Of a DNA stretch of 64,000 bases, positions 24,301 through 36,018 are shown in pieces; the first letter of the stretch is position 1, and every line of letters begins with the position of its first letter. Position numbers and translations under genes: made by a program. The notes under the pieces were generated by a model. It worked only from the letters and a program-made list of their open reading frames with translations, was not told the origin of the DNA and searched no databases. Source of the DNA: Datisca glomerata (taxonomy: Eukaryota > Streptophyta > Magnoliopsida > Cucurbitales > Datiscaceae); assembly GCA_003255025.1 (NCBI GenBank), contig QANY01007891.1, positions 1,828,558-1,892,557 on the forward strand, in the 5' to 3' direction.

Positions 24301-24984
24301 TTATAGAGGCATGGCTGGTTCTTTACAATACCTCACTTTCACTAGACCCGACTTGAGTTATGGTGTTAACCGTGTTGCCAGCTTATGCATTCCCCTACTT
24401 CTCTTCATTATAGTGTTGTCAAACGCATATTACAATACACTAGTGGTACTCAAAACTATGGCATTCTTCTAAAACTTGGTAATCTTCATTTGCAGGCGTT
24501 TAGTGATGCGGATTGGACAGGAGACCCAAGTGACAGACGTTCCACATCTAGTTTCATAGTCTTTCTTAGATCTAACATCATCTCTTGGAGTGTCAAGAAA
24601 CAAGCAACCGTGGTACGTTCCTCTACAGAAGCCGAATACAAGGCATTAGGAAACACCGCAACAAAACTTAGTTGGATACAATAAATTCTCAAGGATTTTC
24701 ATGTGTATCAAACACATGCTCCAACAATATACTGTGATAACACTTTAGCAATTTCTTTAGCATCTAATCCCATTCTTCATTTTAGAACCAAGCATGTAGA
24801 AATAGATTTTCATTTTGTTAGGGAAAAAGTCATGAAAAAGGAATTAGATGTCAAATATATTTCTTCTCCTATGCAACTTGCTGATCTTTTCACTAAGCCT
24901 TTCCCTATCTCTCAGTTTGCATACTTAAGGGATAAACTTGTCTTTGATCCACATATAAGTTTGAAGGGGGGTGTAAGGAGATAA
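21348..24984 (+). pseudogene. Copia gag-pol remnant (Copia-1)
   Basis: A start at 21348 (MAENPENYSSSAHEE) opens gag, which stops after 46 codons. The rest of gag and the protease are largely lost. Recognisable in order: pre-integrase zinc region (HSRLGHP, about 21972), integrase core (DGGGEY near 22335; PQQNGVAERKHR near 22430), reverse transcriptase (GCKCVYKLKYNPDG near 23602; LNKSLYGLKQ near 23897) and RNase H (DADWTGDPSDRRSTSS near 24505; SSTEAEYKAL near 24620). It has many stops and frameshifts. The YVDD catalytic box is missing: sequence jumps from ITYKFIC to HIVSNLKYVF near 24045-24090. Confidence 0.88.
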
Positions 24985-25190
24985 GGTTAGTCATATAGTT
25001 ATTGATTTAGTTAGTTTAATGGCATTATAGTCTTTCTCTTAAAACTAGTCTTTAGATCTTTGTTCTTGGCTTGTATATGAAGACTCTTGGTTCTGAGGTA
25101 ATGATATTTTCTCTTGTGTTCACCATTATCTTCTTCATCTCTTCTTCTTAGCTTCTTCCCTCTTCTTTCATCTTTTTGTATAATTCTTCA
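24972..25190 (+). repeat. 3' LTR of Copia-1
   Basis: 219 bp, pairs with 21089-21312 and is followed by the AGAAG target copy. Confidence 0.93.
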
Positions 25191-25633
25191 AGAAGAAGGA
25201 AGGTTGAGTCACAATTCATCTTGATTTGATCTTATTGACGAGTTCTCGATTCATTGAAGTTTGAACCAGTAAATATGGCTTCAACTAACGATTTCTTACT
25301 TGCATCCTTGATTTCCACCAAGACGGTTGCATGCAACTTTCTTGAAAACATACTTATTTCTACCATCCTCAGCAAATAACGAAAATAGTGAAATGAGATC
25401 CTTATTATTGTCTAGGTGAAGTTTTAACTCTGAAATCTTTCTCTGAATCTAAGTACCAAAAAATTCTTCTGAGTAAAATTTTGGGCATAGACTAAATCGG
25501 GAAGCATTCTAACAGAGTTTACTCCACTTGTATCAAGTCCATGTATGATATATACTTTCCTCTTTCTGCATAAACACTAGACACATAAGATTTAGGCTTA
25601 TATGTCTTCGGAAGAGATTCTTCGTAGTTGGAA

Positions 25634-25703
25634 ACAATGCTCGTTAAATAACGTCAACAATGCTCGTTAAATAACGTCAACAGTGCTCGTTAAATAACGT
25701 CAA
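25634..25703. repeat. Triple 23-bp tandem repeat
   Basis: Three near-identical copies of CAATGCTCGTTAAATAACGT plus three bases (TCAA overlap), followed by the start of a fourth. It lies upstream (minus sense) of the RNase H-like fragment. Confidence 0.9.
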
Positions 25704-26099
25704 CAATGATACATGTGTCATTTATTAGTTAAAATATATAATTAAAAATAGAGTTTCAATCAGCTATATAATTTTGAGCAAAATCTAGTATGTTTTAATG
25801 AATTCTGCAACCACACAATTGTCTATACCATTTTTTCACCAATATTTAGATATTGTGTATTTAGTCATTTTTCATCTTCTCAAATATTTCATTAATTAAA
25901 ATTTTATTATTTAGTTTATCACGTAGAAAGAACGTGTTATGAACTAGTTTTATATGGGAACGACTAGAAATTCACCCGTAATGAATCAAGCTATTCTGGA
26001 CAAACAAGTTTTTGTCCTTTAGAAAGAGGCTTAACCAGTTCGAGGTTCTTTCCTTTTAGAAAGGATTAATCAAGAGAAATGTTTAGGATAAGCCCTTTG

Positions 26100-29000
26100 A
26101 GATGGTCTTTAACAAAATAAAGACCATTCTCCTAATTTTAACTAAGTATGACTTTTTGCATAGTGAAGAGTCAATTGTGTCCTTTTTATTTTAAGACCCA
26201 TGTACCCCACAATTTTCCGCTTACTTCTCTTTCTCTTTTATTTTGTTTTCCCTCAATTTTAGGGTTGTCTTCTACGTATTCTCCATTTTTTTCCAGCTTC
26301 TTCACATGGACCCTCTTTCTCTCTCTCTTTTTTCTTTCTATTTTATCATCCAATTACTCAAGCTCTCACTTGTTTCTTCCATTGATGCAAACTCCCACTC
26401 ATATCTTCCATTAACACAAATCCTAGAATTATTGAGTTTATCATTGACAATGGTAAGGTGGTTCTAGAAAGAAGGTGGCAGACTCTAAATAATATATTTT
26501 GCATTTGAGTTAGAAAATTCCAAATTAAACTTTTGTATTAATGAGTTATATGAATTGATATAGTGAGTTTGATTACACAATTTATACTATAGTCTAGATA
26601 CTGGTAGACTGCTAGACTAGATCGATAGACTATAGTATAAGAAATGACTAGACTGTTAGACTATAGTAATATGTGTGAAACTTTTCAATTGTGTGAATTT
26701 TATATGTTAATAGATCCAAGCATTTTTTTAGTGAATGTTTCATGGTAGGACTCCATATATGTTGATATGCTTTATTAATAGTGGTAAAGATGTTAAAACA
26801 AGATGAAGTTGCTAATAGATCAAAGCATTTTTTGTGCGTAAACAAACATGCTTTGTAAATATGTTAATAATGATAACGATAACTATGTGACTCAATTATT
26901 CCAATTTATGTGACTCAATTAATAAATTTTTTTCATATGACAAGTTGCTAGATCATAGTCTAGCAGTTCGTGTTTAAATTAACACTTGCTAGACCATGGT
27001 CTAGCAGAGCGAAGAGTAACAAAGCAACATAAGGTCTGTAAACCATGACATCTCAAACAACTTGCAATAACAATATAAGATCAACTGGAAAACAACATAA
27101 TTCTTTTCACGACCAAGTCGCTAGACCATGGTCTAGCAATTTTGTGTTAAAATTAACATTTACTAGACCACGGTCTAGTAGAATATTGTCTGCTAGACCA
27201 TGGTCTAATAGAGCAAACAAAAACACGGTAATGCGAGGTCTGAACTTATGACATCTCAAACAACCTAAATTAACAAATTATGACAGCCAAAACAACAATA
27301 TTTTTACAGAGACAAAATAACATTGACTCACAATATCTAGGCAAATTCAGTCAGATTTAAATATTCAGGCAAGTGCTAACAATATCCAAGCAGATTCCAA
27401 CAAAAAGGCAGATTCCAACAAATATCCTAACATTGATGAGTATAGTGATTTATAGTATGAAAGTTCAAATATCCATGCAGATTTATAGTACGTATTTCAT
27501 GATTTACAGTATGAAAGTTCCAATACATTAACATTGATTCACATCCTATACAACTACAACTCTCTAATAACATAATAAACATCATAAAATCTAGAGTCTT
27601 CAATGTCATGTCCATGATAAAAAAATATCAACTGCTATCTTCTCTCGAAGCTCAGCCATTCTATTTTGAGTACATCTAGATAAGTCATGACCCACACACA
27701 ACAACTCAACAAACTTCAACGTGAACAAGCCACATCTTGTTTCCCTCAACATTTATTTCTCTTTTCTTCGGAGGACATCTCCTAGGTTTCTCCAAACTAC
27801 ATTCAACATCATCTTGAGAATCAGAATAAGCCTCAATCTTATGCTCTTGAAAACCATCTACAGAATGGCCATCTGAAGGGATGACATTCAGATAAGTCCT
27901 GACCAACACACAATAACTCCACAAATTTCAACGCAAATATGTCACAATCACACCTAGATGTATACAATAAAATGAATGTCAAATAACCAAATATATTTAA
28001 CAATTTCAGTATATTTAACAACCCACAATTTTAGTATTTACAATTTTTTATCACAAGCATCAACATAAAAAACCAGTGCTCTCATTTACCCGTCCTTCTT
28101 TCACCATGTTTTATATTTGTCATACATTTTGATGGGAAATCATGCCAGTGACTAACTGACATCCACTTAGAATACAGACAGTGATATTAGGACAGAGCAA
28201 AAGGTAAAATTCATTCACAATTGAGAGAAATAACCAAAGTTGTACTGGTGATGAACGTGACATTTGCGCTGGATTGATTGGGGGTTTGGGCTTAACACCA
28301 AGTATCTAACTTTCTTCTTCTTATTTTGTCTTCCATAAGGCAGCTAAGTTTGTCCCTATCATCTCCATTAACATAATTTGCTCTCTTTACAGCTACAATA
28401 TTGGCGAGGGAGGTACAACTTAAATCACAAGCCTATATGCACCATATCAGGGATGTCTTTTGACTTAATTAAGTTGCTACCTTTAAGAGATTTCACAGCT
28501 TATGACCAAAGATGCAAGATCTTGCAGTAATTATACATATCATAAACCCAACATAAAAATATTTGCCTCTTAGTTTCAATTGATTCACGCGGTGTGATAA
28601 TCAGTAAGTCAGTAATTATATGAGAATCAGTAAGACAGTAAGTATACTATATGAGAATGAGAATCAGTAAGCCAGTAAGCATAGTAAGTATACTACGAAA
28701 CCAGGTTTCAAACGGCAATCACGCGACTTCGATGGACTAGGGTTTTCAATGGCAATCGCAACGACAATCTCAGTGTTCCATGAAGAGCTTTGATGGCGAT
28801 TTTAGTGCTCTGTGAAGAGCTTCGACGGTAATAACGAACCAAGGGTTCCGTGGACTATTGTTGAAGGAAATCATAGAGAAGGGTTTCACTTTGTAGAGAA
28901 GAGTTTTGAAGGATCTGGGGTTTTACAAAGAAGGATTTCACAGAGACAGAATTTACGAGTTCACAGAGAAAAGCTTCGAATTCCTTCACATAGAAGATGA

Positions 29001-29140
29001 TTCTATCGCAGGGAGAAGTCTTTCGCAGAGGGGAGTGACCATCGAAAGTGAGTTTGCATAGAAAGTTTAGAAGTGGGACTCAAATGGAATTATTTCATTA
29101 TAAATTTTAACTTAGTCTTTTACTATATCAAATATTTCAC
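26100..29140 (+). mobile_element. Decayed Mutator-like element (family A, copy 2)
   Basis: Same family as 4190-8125 by shared blocks in the same order (see copy 1), including TTTTTGCATAG near the start, the CTAGAC palindromes, and the block from GACCCACACACAAC to AATGAATGTCAAATAA. This copy lacks the transposase fragment. The 3' part (28700-29060), rich in AGAGAAG / TTTCACAGAG repeats, is not matched in copy 1. The ends are approximate. Confidence 0.42.
26575..27220. repeat. Second cluster of CTAGACCATGGTCTAG palindromes
   Basis: Full or near-full 20-nt palindromes near 26985-27006, 27119-27138 and 27190-27210, with half-sites at 26950 and 27165. Separated by the same AAATTAACACTT / AGCAAACA-type spacers as in copy 1. 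Confidence 0.8.
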
Positions 29141-30390
29141 AATGGTCTTAATATCATTGAGTCTATCCCAGGTGTTTTTATTTGGTTATAGTCTATCACA
29201 AGAGTATCTCCATGGCAATTTCCCTTTAATCAATTCAAATTTGAATAAGGCCTTTTTCGGTACGTCGCTCCGCGAGAACTAAAGTGGGCTTTTATCAGAT
29301 CCTCCATATCTCTTGATTGAGCTTTGTGTGGGTAGATGTTGCCTAGTAGGGTCTATAGTAGTACAATGTCTATGGGTGGAAAAATGTGAATGGAAGACTC
29401 ACTTAATTGAATTAGGTAATGAGCCTAAGAAATAGTAAGAATTCTTGAGCTCTCTCAATAACGCTCTCCATTCAAAAATATGGTTAGACTTTTAATGATA
29501 AATGATTGTTTGACCTATATGGATTGTCACATTTGATTTGATTATGTATCATCTCATAATAAGGGAAATAGATCCCCTCTTGTTAGGGATCCCAACAGGA
29601 GGGGTTATGCCCATGAAATCTTGGGTGTCCGTGTAAAAATGGACGACCAGGATCTACTTGGCACTTATGATGAGGAGACAATTATTTATTTATTTATTTA
29701 TTTTTATGTTTTATCTATTTGTTATATTAAATCTGGGCCGTCCATTTTTGAAATGGATGGCCCAGATATAACAATTCTCTCATGTTCCAAGCAGAAGTGT
29801 TTGTTTTACCAACTATAATTTCATAAGTTTATCTAACCTATTGAACATAAAATCAATGACCATATCTGTTGAAAATATCTTTCATGCTTAAAAGAATGGG
29901 AAATGATCCAAATCTCACCGTCTCTTATGTAATTCTGGGTAGACTTTTTCTCCATTTTCTTCTCTTAAAGTGAATCAGACCTCATAAATTATTCTTTACT
30001 TCACTCTTTACTAGTCAGCTAATTTGACAATATAACTACCCGATGTTATACTACAAAGGACGCTCTCACTGTGTGTTTGGTTCGAGGGAAAGTATTCAAA
30101 CTTCTTCGGAGAATTATTGCATGGCGGTAAAAAAGTAAGATGAGTTATACATTACATAAAATCATACAATACCATATATGAAGGCGTCTAAAACTCTCTA
30201 AATTTGGAAGTTTCACATTCTAGGAATCCTATGCCGAAAATGTCAATGTATTATATTTTCTATCATTTGATAGTACATTAGAAAATTTAGCTCTAGGATA
30301 TATTAGTCAAGTAGAAACATAATATACGTCGATGCTTAAAAACAACACGCTTACGTACTTCACCTTGAGCAATTTAATCTCACGCTTCGC
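29140..30390. other. Intergenic; one stem-loop
   Basis: No gene seen. A near-perfect inverted repeat at 29731-29767 has arms ATCTGGGCCGTCCATTT and AAATGGATGGCCCAGAT with a 3-nt loop. Related TGTCCGTGTAAAAATGGACG lies at 29627-29646. These look like termini of a small transposon. Confidence 0.5.
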
Positions 30391-30520
30391 ATTGAGCAAC
30401 TTATCCCCTGCACACAAAGGAAGACATAAAACTCAAGGACAAGTTCACACCAGTGGGGTGAGGGACCTTGCCAAAGAGTATCCAATGCCTAAGTAAGTAT
30501 TCATGTGAAGCTTAACATAG
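30390..30520 (+). mobile_element. Gypsy LTR-like remnant
   Basis: The segment CCTGCACACAAAGGAAGACA, then GTGAGGGACC, then CCAATGCCTAAGTAAGTATT resembles a conserved stretch I recall from LTRs of plant Gypsy elements that also carry Transposase_28-type ORFs. Such an ORF occurs 3.3 kb downstream. This call is from memory of the motif and remains tentative. Confidence 0.35.
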
Positions 30521-30894
30521 TAGAGCTAAGGTCAAACTGGACTTACTTATCTAAAGAGTTAGAAAGGGTATTCATAGAGGAGGAAAACCTTGTATAAGAA
30601 GCATTCATAGATGAAGATCACCTTAAATGTGACTTGACATAAGCTAACATAAAGGAAATGCTTCTGACATAGCGGGTGACGATTGAGACATAAATGAGAT
30701 GCTTCTGACATGACAAGATGCATTGAGATATAAAAATGAAGTGGTCCATCAGCCAGGGGCCACATGTTATATTCTTTAGGTGATTATGATGATGTTAACC
30801 TAATGTGTGAGATGTTGACAACGCAGGTAATGCTTGTGGACATGTTTTATAGTGGTCCATTCACCTCTTGTCACGTGGAAGATTCTATGACATC

Positions 30895-31515
30895 CCAATA
30901 TGACTAGACTTATCCTGGTCCGCTAAACCTAACCTGGTCCACTGTAATTGGTCTGGTCTATTTCACTTGACCTAGTCCACCTATCATGGTCTCGTCCATC
31001 TAACTTTACTTGGTCAATCTATCTCGGTCTGGTCCATCTATCTTGATTTAGTCCATATGTCATGGTTTGGTCCATTTGACTTAACCAACTCCACTTATCT
31101 TGGTCATGTTCATCTGACTTGACCTGACCCACCTCTCTTGGCCTGATTTTTTACTTAACCTGGTTCACTTATCATGATCTTGTTCATTTGACTTGACTTG
31201 GTTCTCATATCCTAGTCTAGTCCATTTAACTTGATATGGTCTACATATCCCGGTCTGGTCCATCTGACATGACCTAGTCCAATTGTCATGGTCTTATTCA
31301 TTTCACTTGACATGTTCCTCCTCTTCTTGTCTTGTTCATCTAACTTGTCCTGGTCCACTATCATGGTCTCGTTCATCTGAATTGACGTGGTCCACTATCC
31401 TAGTTTGGTTCATCTAACTTGACATGTTCTATATCTTGGTCTTATTCATCTGACTCGACTTGGCCACTATAATAGTCAAGTTTACATTACTTGACCTGAC
31501 TTGGTCTACTTGAGG
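30895..31515. repeat. 38-bp minisatellite, about 15-16 units
   Basis: Degenerate tandem units close to CTTGACCTGGTCCACTTATC followed by ATGGTCTTGTTCATCTGA. Matching positions fall at about 30929, 30966, 31004, 31042, 31080, 31118, 31154, 31192, 31230, 31268, 31306, 31344, 31381, 31418, 31454 and 31490, so spacing is 38 in most steps and 36-37 in a few. Each unit has two TGGTC-starting halves of about 19 bp. The array carries nine TTGAC cores, six followed by a pyrimidine (W-box form). Confidence 0.92.
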
Positions 31516-31519
31516 TGGG

Positions 31520-33840
31520 ACTAAGAGCTAGAGACTCTATGGACTGAGATTCATGACATGCGGCATGCATATGTGAATTTTTAGAAAATACACATTATAT
31601 TATCGACTTCTAGCACGTTTTTAGCACACTTCCAGCACAAACATCTCTCATGTGCATATTTTTTTCGTAACATAAGATGAAAGTCCCACATTCCACCGAG
31701 TGGTCCATCTCATATGGCGTTTTTAAGTCAGTGTAATTAGATTATAAAATTGCCAAAAATCACTTATTTTATCTTTGCTAAAAGACTCCGCTCGCAAAAA
31801 AGACTATGAAGATGTGCATTGAAAAAAAATGTTTACCATCTATATTTTCTCTCCTTTTCTTTTATTTTCTCTCATGTATTAGAACCATGATGAGCAATGA
31901 GTGATGCTTTGATAAAAATGATTAATTTTAGACTTACTAAATCATAAACTTAGTTTTGGTTATTTAGTTAATGTATTCAACATACGTAAAATGTTGCTTA
32001 ATCACACATTTAATATGGTTTGTCAAATGAATTTATGAATAGTTTATAGAAGACATTGCACATTTCACCAGCTTTTTAGGGTCATTCTACATAAATGTCT
32101 CTCTTTTTAAAATTACATGTATGGCCATTTTTTTACACGTTATACCTTTCATAATTTTTAAAATGTTTTTCCCTTTTTCCCCCTATCTTCCCCGAAGCCT
32201 TCCTTCTTGGATCTGAGATTTTCTTTGAGTTGAGGGTTTCAATTTTTACTTCTCCGATCTTTAGGATTCTTAGTTCGATCATGATTTTTGAATCGTTCTT
32301 CTTCGATCATGATTTTAGATTTTAGCTTTTGATTTTAAGATTCCTCGCGTCGTGTTCTTGTTTTTTCCAGCATGTTTCCTTCGTAGCATTAGCGATAAAG
32401 ATGGCATTGTTAGGGTTTAAATTGGTTGTTTGTGCAGGATGTAATGCGTTGTCAGGGTTTCATCCTTGGATCTGACGTTTTTTTTTCGGATTATTGATTG
32501 GATATGAGGTTTTGCTTCAAGCTGAGGATTTCTGGTTTTTTTAGATTCAGTCTTTATGGTTTTTTCATTTTTTATAGATTTCTTTATGCAAGCCATCACT
32601 TTTTTTTACCGGATCTTGTTCTACACGATGATATTTAAATTAGATATCATATGTATCTAATTTATATACATTACGCGTAGTCAAAACAAAAACAAAAACA
32701 AATTAGTATGTGTGGGTGTTCAATGTTTCAGATTATTTTGGTATTCATAAACAAAAATAAATCATTATTTAAATTAGATACTATATTGCAAAGGATTTTT
32801 TCTGACACTCGAAGAACAATTAAGAAATTTGTGAGGGAAAGAGAGTAATTGTAATGCATGAAGAATGAGTTCTCGCTTGGCTTCTATTAAATGAATTAAG
32901 CTTACAATTAGCCTCTACATTCTTAAGATCTAATCAAATATTCATAAAATGGAAATATCCTCTCAAAAATAGAATATTCACCGTATTCTAAGAATATCTA
33001 ATCGTAATTGAGAGATTACAATTGAATTTGGGGGATTTTCAACCATAACTAGGGGATTGCAAGAATATTCCCCAAGATTCATGGAATTCAGTTTTAACTA
33101 CTTAACTGGGTCCAACCGTCCGATTGAGTCCAATGTTTTTTGAATTTGGCTTCTCCTGTTCTCCTATGTCGGTGATCTTTACATTCTCTCCTGATTGGCT
33201 CCTTTTAGTACACGTGTCTTTAGTGGTGGTTTTATTCCTGTTCATTTGCCCCCCAACTCAGTAAATTTTTTTGGTTGATGTGTAATGATAATAAATTATG
33301 GTTCACACATGTTTCGATGAGGTGTTTGATTGGATTTTCTGTCTTTTTCGCCGCCTTTTGGGACCTGCAAATGTTAATAGCACCAAAAAGATAATAAATT
33401 AATAAATAGGAAAAAACACTCATATCTTTTCAATTGCCGCTTCATTTCTCGCTCCTTTTGACAGCTTCTCATTATTTCCTCTCTCCTTATCTTTTCCCTT
33501 TCTCAATTAATTTTTATTGGGAACACATGGCACGCGCTTTGACGATTTGTTTTTTAAGAGACATGTTTCTTTTCTTTTCAAGCTATCACTCTGTCATTCC
33601 TCAATACTAGTGACAGTTCCATCATCTTGTCAGTCACGCCTCCCTGTAAAACGTCATTTTCATTGCTCGTTTTTTAGATTTATGAGGCATTTTTCATTTT
33701 CTTTTCAAGCTCGCTGCTTATTTAAGGTTGCTTCTTATCCATTTCTTCCTTACCTTTGATTCTCTTTCTTGGTAAGTATCGGCCTTCTTCCTCTTTCTGT
33801 GTAATTTTCTTCTTTTTTGTAAATTTCTTCTTCACGGGTT
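31520..33840. other. Intergenic or decayed Gypsy non-coding DNA
   Basis: No gene recognised. The stretch at 33420-33840 is TC-rich and leads directly into the Transposase_28-type frame, so it may be that element's leader. Confidence 0.5.
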
Positions 33841-33848
33841 TCTCAGTA

Positions 33849-35613
33849 ATGGAAGGCGAGGGCACCCAATTCGAACCTCATGTTCCCCTAGTTAGGAACC
33901 AAGTCTAGCTTGACCATTTTATAGCCTTTCACCGGGATGCCTTCCATCAGACTCAATTGAGGCTTAGGAGAGTGTGATGCCACATGAGTGCCGTGTAGAG
34001 CCTCTTATCAGATAACCTTGAGCCCTATGTATATTGCCTTAGGCCTTAAGCTTCATTTTTCCCCTTTCATGCAAGAGTTCTTTCATACCGTTGGGTTAGC
34101 CCCATCCTAGTTTACCCCTAGCTCATATAAGGTTCTTCTTGGCTTCGAAGTCATGGACATGAGACATAATTTAGATTTAGGGATTGATGAGCTCCATCAC
34201 TATTAAATAGTTAAGTATTGAAATGAGAGCTATTACCTTGCCCTCGTACATCTGAGCAGAGAGGCAAGCTAATAACCTCAATCCCGAAAGGAGATGGAAG
34301 CTAAGAACATGATACATTACTGATCAACGAGAATTGGGGCGGTGGTGGCCACTGGACAATTCCCAAAAATTGGGGAGTTTTCAATAAGTCGATGGAGCTT
34401 CGGATCCCCAGTTTAATTTCTTTCTTCTTCTTTTTTTACTGACAAGGTTTTCATTTTTCTGCAGATTCCAAGAAAAATAACAAAACATACGTATCTAGAG
34501 CAAATGTGGAGAAAATCAACGCCGCTTACAGTTGCCCAGAACGGAGCTGAAATGATCTTCTTGACCCATGGAGACAGTCAACATAGCCTTTGTTCCGGCC
34601 GCGGCTCTCGTTGCTTCATCTTATGCTCAACCTTCTTTTCCTGAGCTTCCGAGAGGTATTCCTATCCCTGACGTACATTCCATTCCTACCATTTTTGTTT
34701 TCAGTACTTCCATTTCTTCTGAGTCTGAGTGGCAGGATGCAGAAAGGGAAATTCTACTTCAACGGCTTACTTCTAGCATCGACATGTCGAGACATCTTCG
34801 CAGCACCATATTTGGGGTGATTGATGAGAAGAGGAATGTCCGTCAAAGGCGTGACATACCAAGTTCTTCTCAAGCGGCCCCCAGTCCCCCTCCCATTACT
34901 GCTGCTGCTCCCGTTGCTCCAGTTGGGTCTTCTCCCGTGGTTCCTCCTGCTCCTACTGTTTAGGAAGAGGACTTTTGAGAGCATTCAGTTTCTCCCCTCC
35001 CTCCTCCGCAATCAGAGCAAATGGAGTCTGTTCATGTTCATTCTTCTACTCTCAAGGAGGAAATGAATAGCCTTCTTTATGGAGATGGAGGCGTTTTGTC
35101 GGCTGCCCCTATCTCCTCTTTTGTGAACTTCCTTAACGATCCCCGTTCAACATATATAATGCTTTGTGGGGTCTAGACCGAAGCGGACATGGCGAATGCC
35201 CGCAACATGAGTGTAGGGAACCAACTCTGATCCCTGAGTCATGGTTTGATGAAAGTACCATTCTTTTCTTTTCTCTTTTTCTTGCTTTCCTTTTTGTCTG
35301 TTTTTAACACTTGACTTCTTTTTGCGCAATTTTTCAGGCCACCATATTTCACAACAGTCTCCAACAGCACTTTCCGGCAAATGAGCAGATTATGACTCAT
35401 TGGAAGAATGAAGTTCAAGTGTGCCATGACGCCCTTGAACGTTACAAGGCCGAGATCGAACGACTGAAGCAAATTGAGGCTGACCTCCAAAGTGTCGTTG
35501 AGGGGTTTGCCCAAGATACGACTGCATCGACTGAGGAACGTGCGAGGCTGGAGGACTTCTTAAAGGCTGTCATAGTCTCCTTAGAAGATTATGAGAAGTC
35601 TTTAACTCCTTGA
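33849..35613 (+). pseudogene. Transposase_28-type (putative Gypsy-associated) protein remnant
   Basis: A start at 33849 (MEGEGTQFEPHVPLV) is followed by a frame with many stops that still shows GIDELHHY, LITSIPKGDGSW and NWGVFNKSMEL, the pattern of the plant domain annotated as putative gypsy type transposon (Transposase_28). From 34568 an open stretch of 131 codons has a Pro/Ala-rich tail (PSPPPITAAAPVAPVG). A probable intron at about 35248-35337 ends TTTTTCAG. The last exon (35338-35613) encodes a Glu-rich coiled coil (LERYKAEIERLKQIEADLQS) ending at a stop at 35611. It is broken and not expected to be functional. Confidence 0.6.
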
Positions 35614-36018
35614 AAGCTTTGCCATTTAGCATTATTTACCAGGCCGCACAATCATTTTTATAATTAAAAAATTAGACGGTCATTTTACTACGTAAATGCC
35701 TAAATGAGTCATATGTGTAGTTCTCTTAAATTTATATATCACTTAATCAATTAAAATTTATTTTATAATTGAATGATTGTAAAAATTATTTTTAAAAAAA
35801 TAGTAACCATACACGAGTTTCTTGAATCATCCACCAACCGTCATGCACCATAAATATCAAACCCTTAACGGCCCCCAAAGTTTTCTAAAATCACAAGAGT
35901 TCGACAATTATAACAAAAAATAAGAGTTTGGGCCCATTCTTGCATGCCAAGCAAAAGGACCCGCAGCTTTCTCTGCTTCACTCACCCGTAGCCTGGCGTC
36001 AAAACTGAAAACGGAATT
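35614..36018. other. Upstream region of the TIC20-type gene
   Basis: AT-rich sequence, then a short pyrimidine-rich leader (CTTTCTCTGCTTCACTC) at about 35967-35983 just before the start codon. TGGGCCC-like GGGCCCATTC occurs near 35931. No other gene. Confidence 0.5.

Larger units (their letters stand above)
21089..25190 (+). mobile_element. Copia LTR retrotransposon, structurally complete, coding-dead
   Basis: LTRs at 21089-21312 and 24972-25190 begin with TG, end with CA and are flanked by the direct repeat AGAAG (21084-21088 and 25191-25195). The primer-binding site TGGTATCATAGCC follows at 21313. A purine-rich tract TTGAAGGGGGG (24961-24971) precedes the 3' LTR. Total length is 4.1 kb, below the usual roughly 5 kb, because most of gag and the protease region are missing. 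Confidence 0.95.
20860..25255 (-). pseudogene. RNase H-like (RVT_3 type) gene fragment split by a Copia insertion
   Basis: The two flanks of the Copia element at 21089-25190 form one minus-strand frame. Right flank (from about 25235): KMNCDSTF. Left flank (from 21088 down): SSDYSIGFVCRDLMGEVIEI, then KGSRVEASYMAN. If the element and one AGAAG copy are discounted, these join without a frame change. After MAN come stops and shifts, but ALDWAI-like and FIESGEIMELV segments remain, as expected for the C-terminal half of an RVT_3 RNase H domain. An upstream in-frame stop lies four codons before KMNCD. It could derive from a plant RVT_3 gene or from a LINE; I cannot tell which. Confidence 0.55.
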
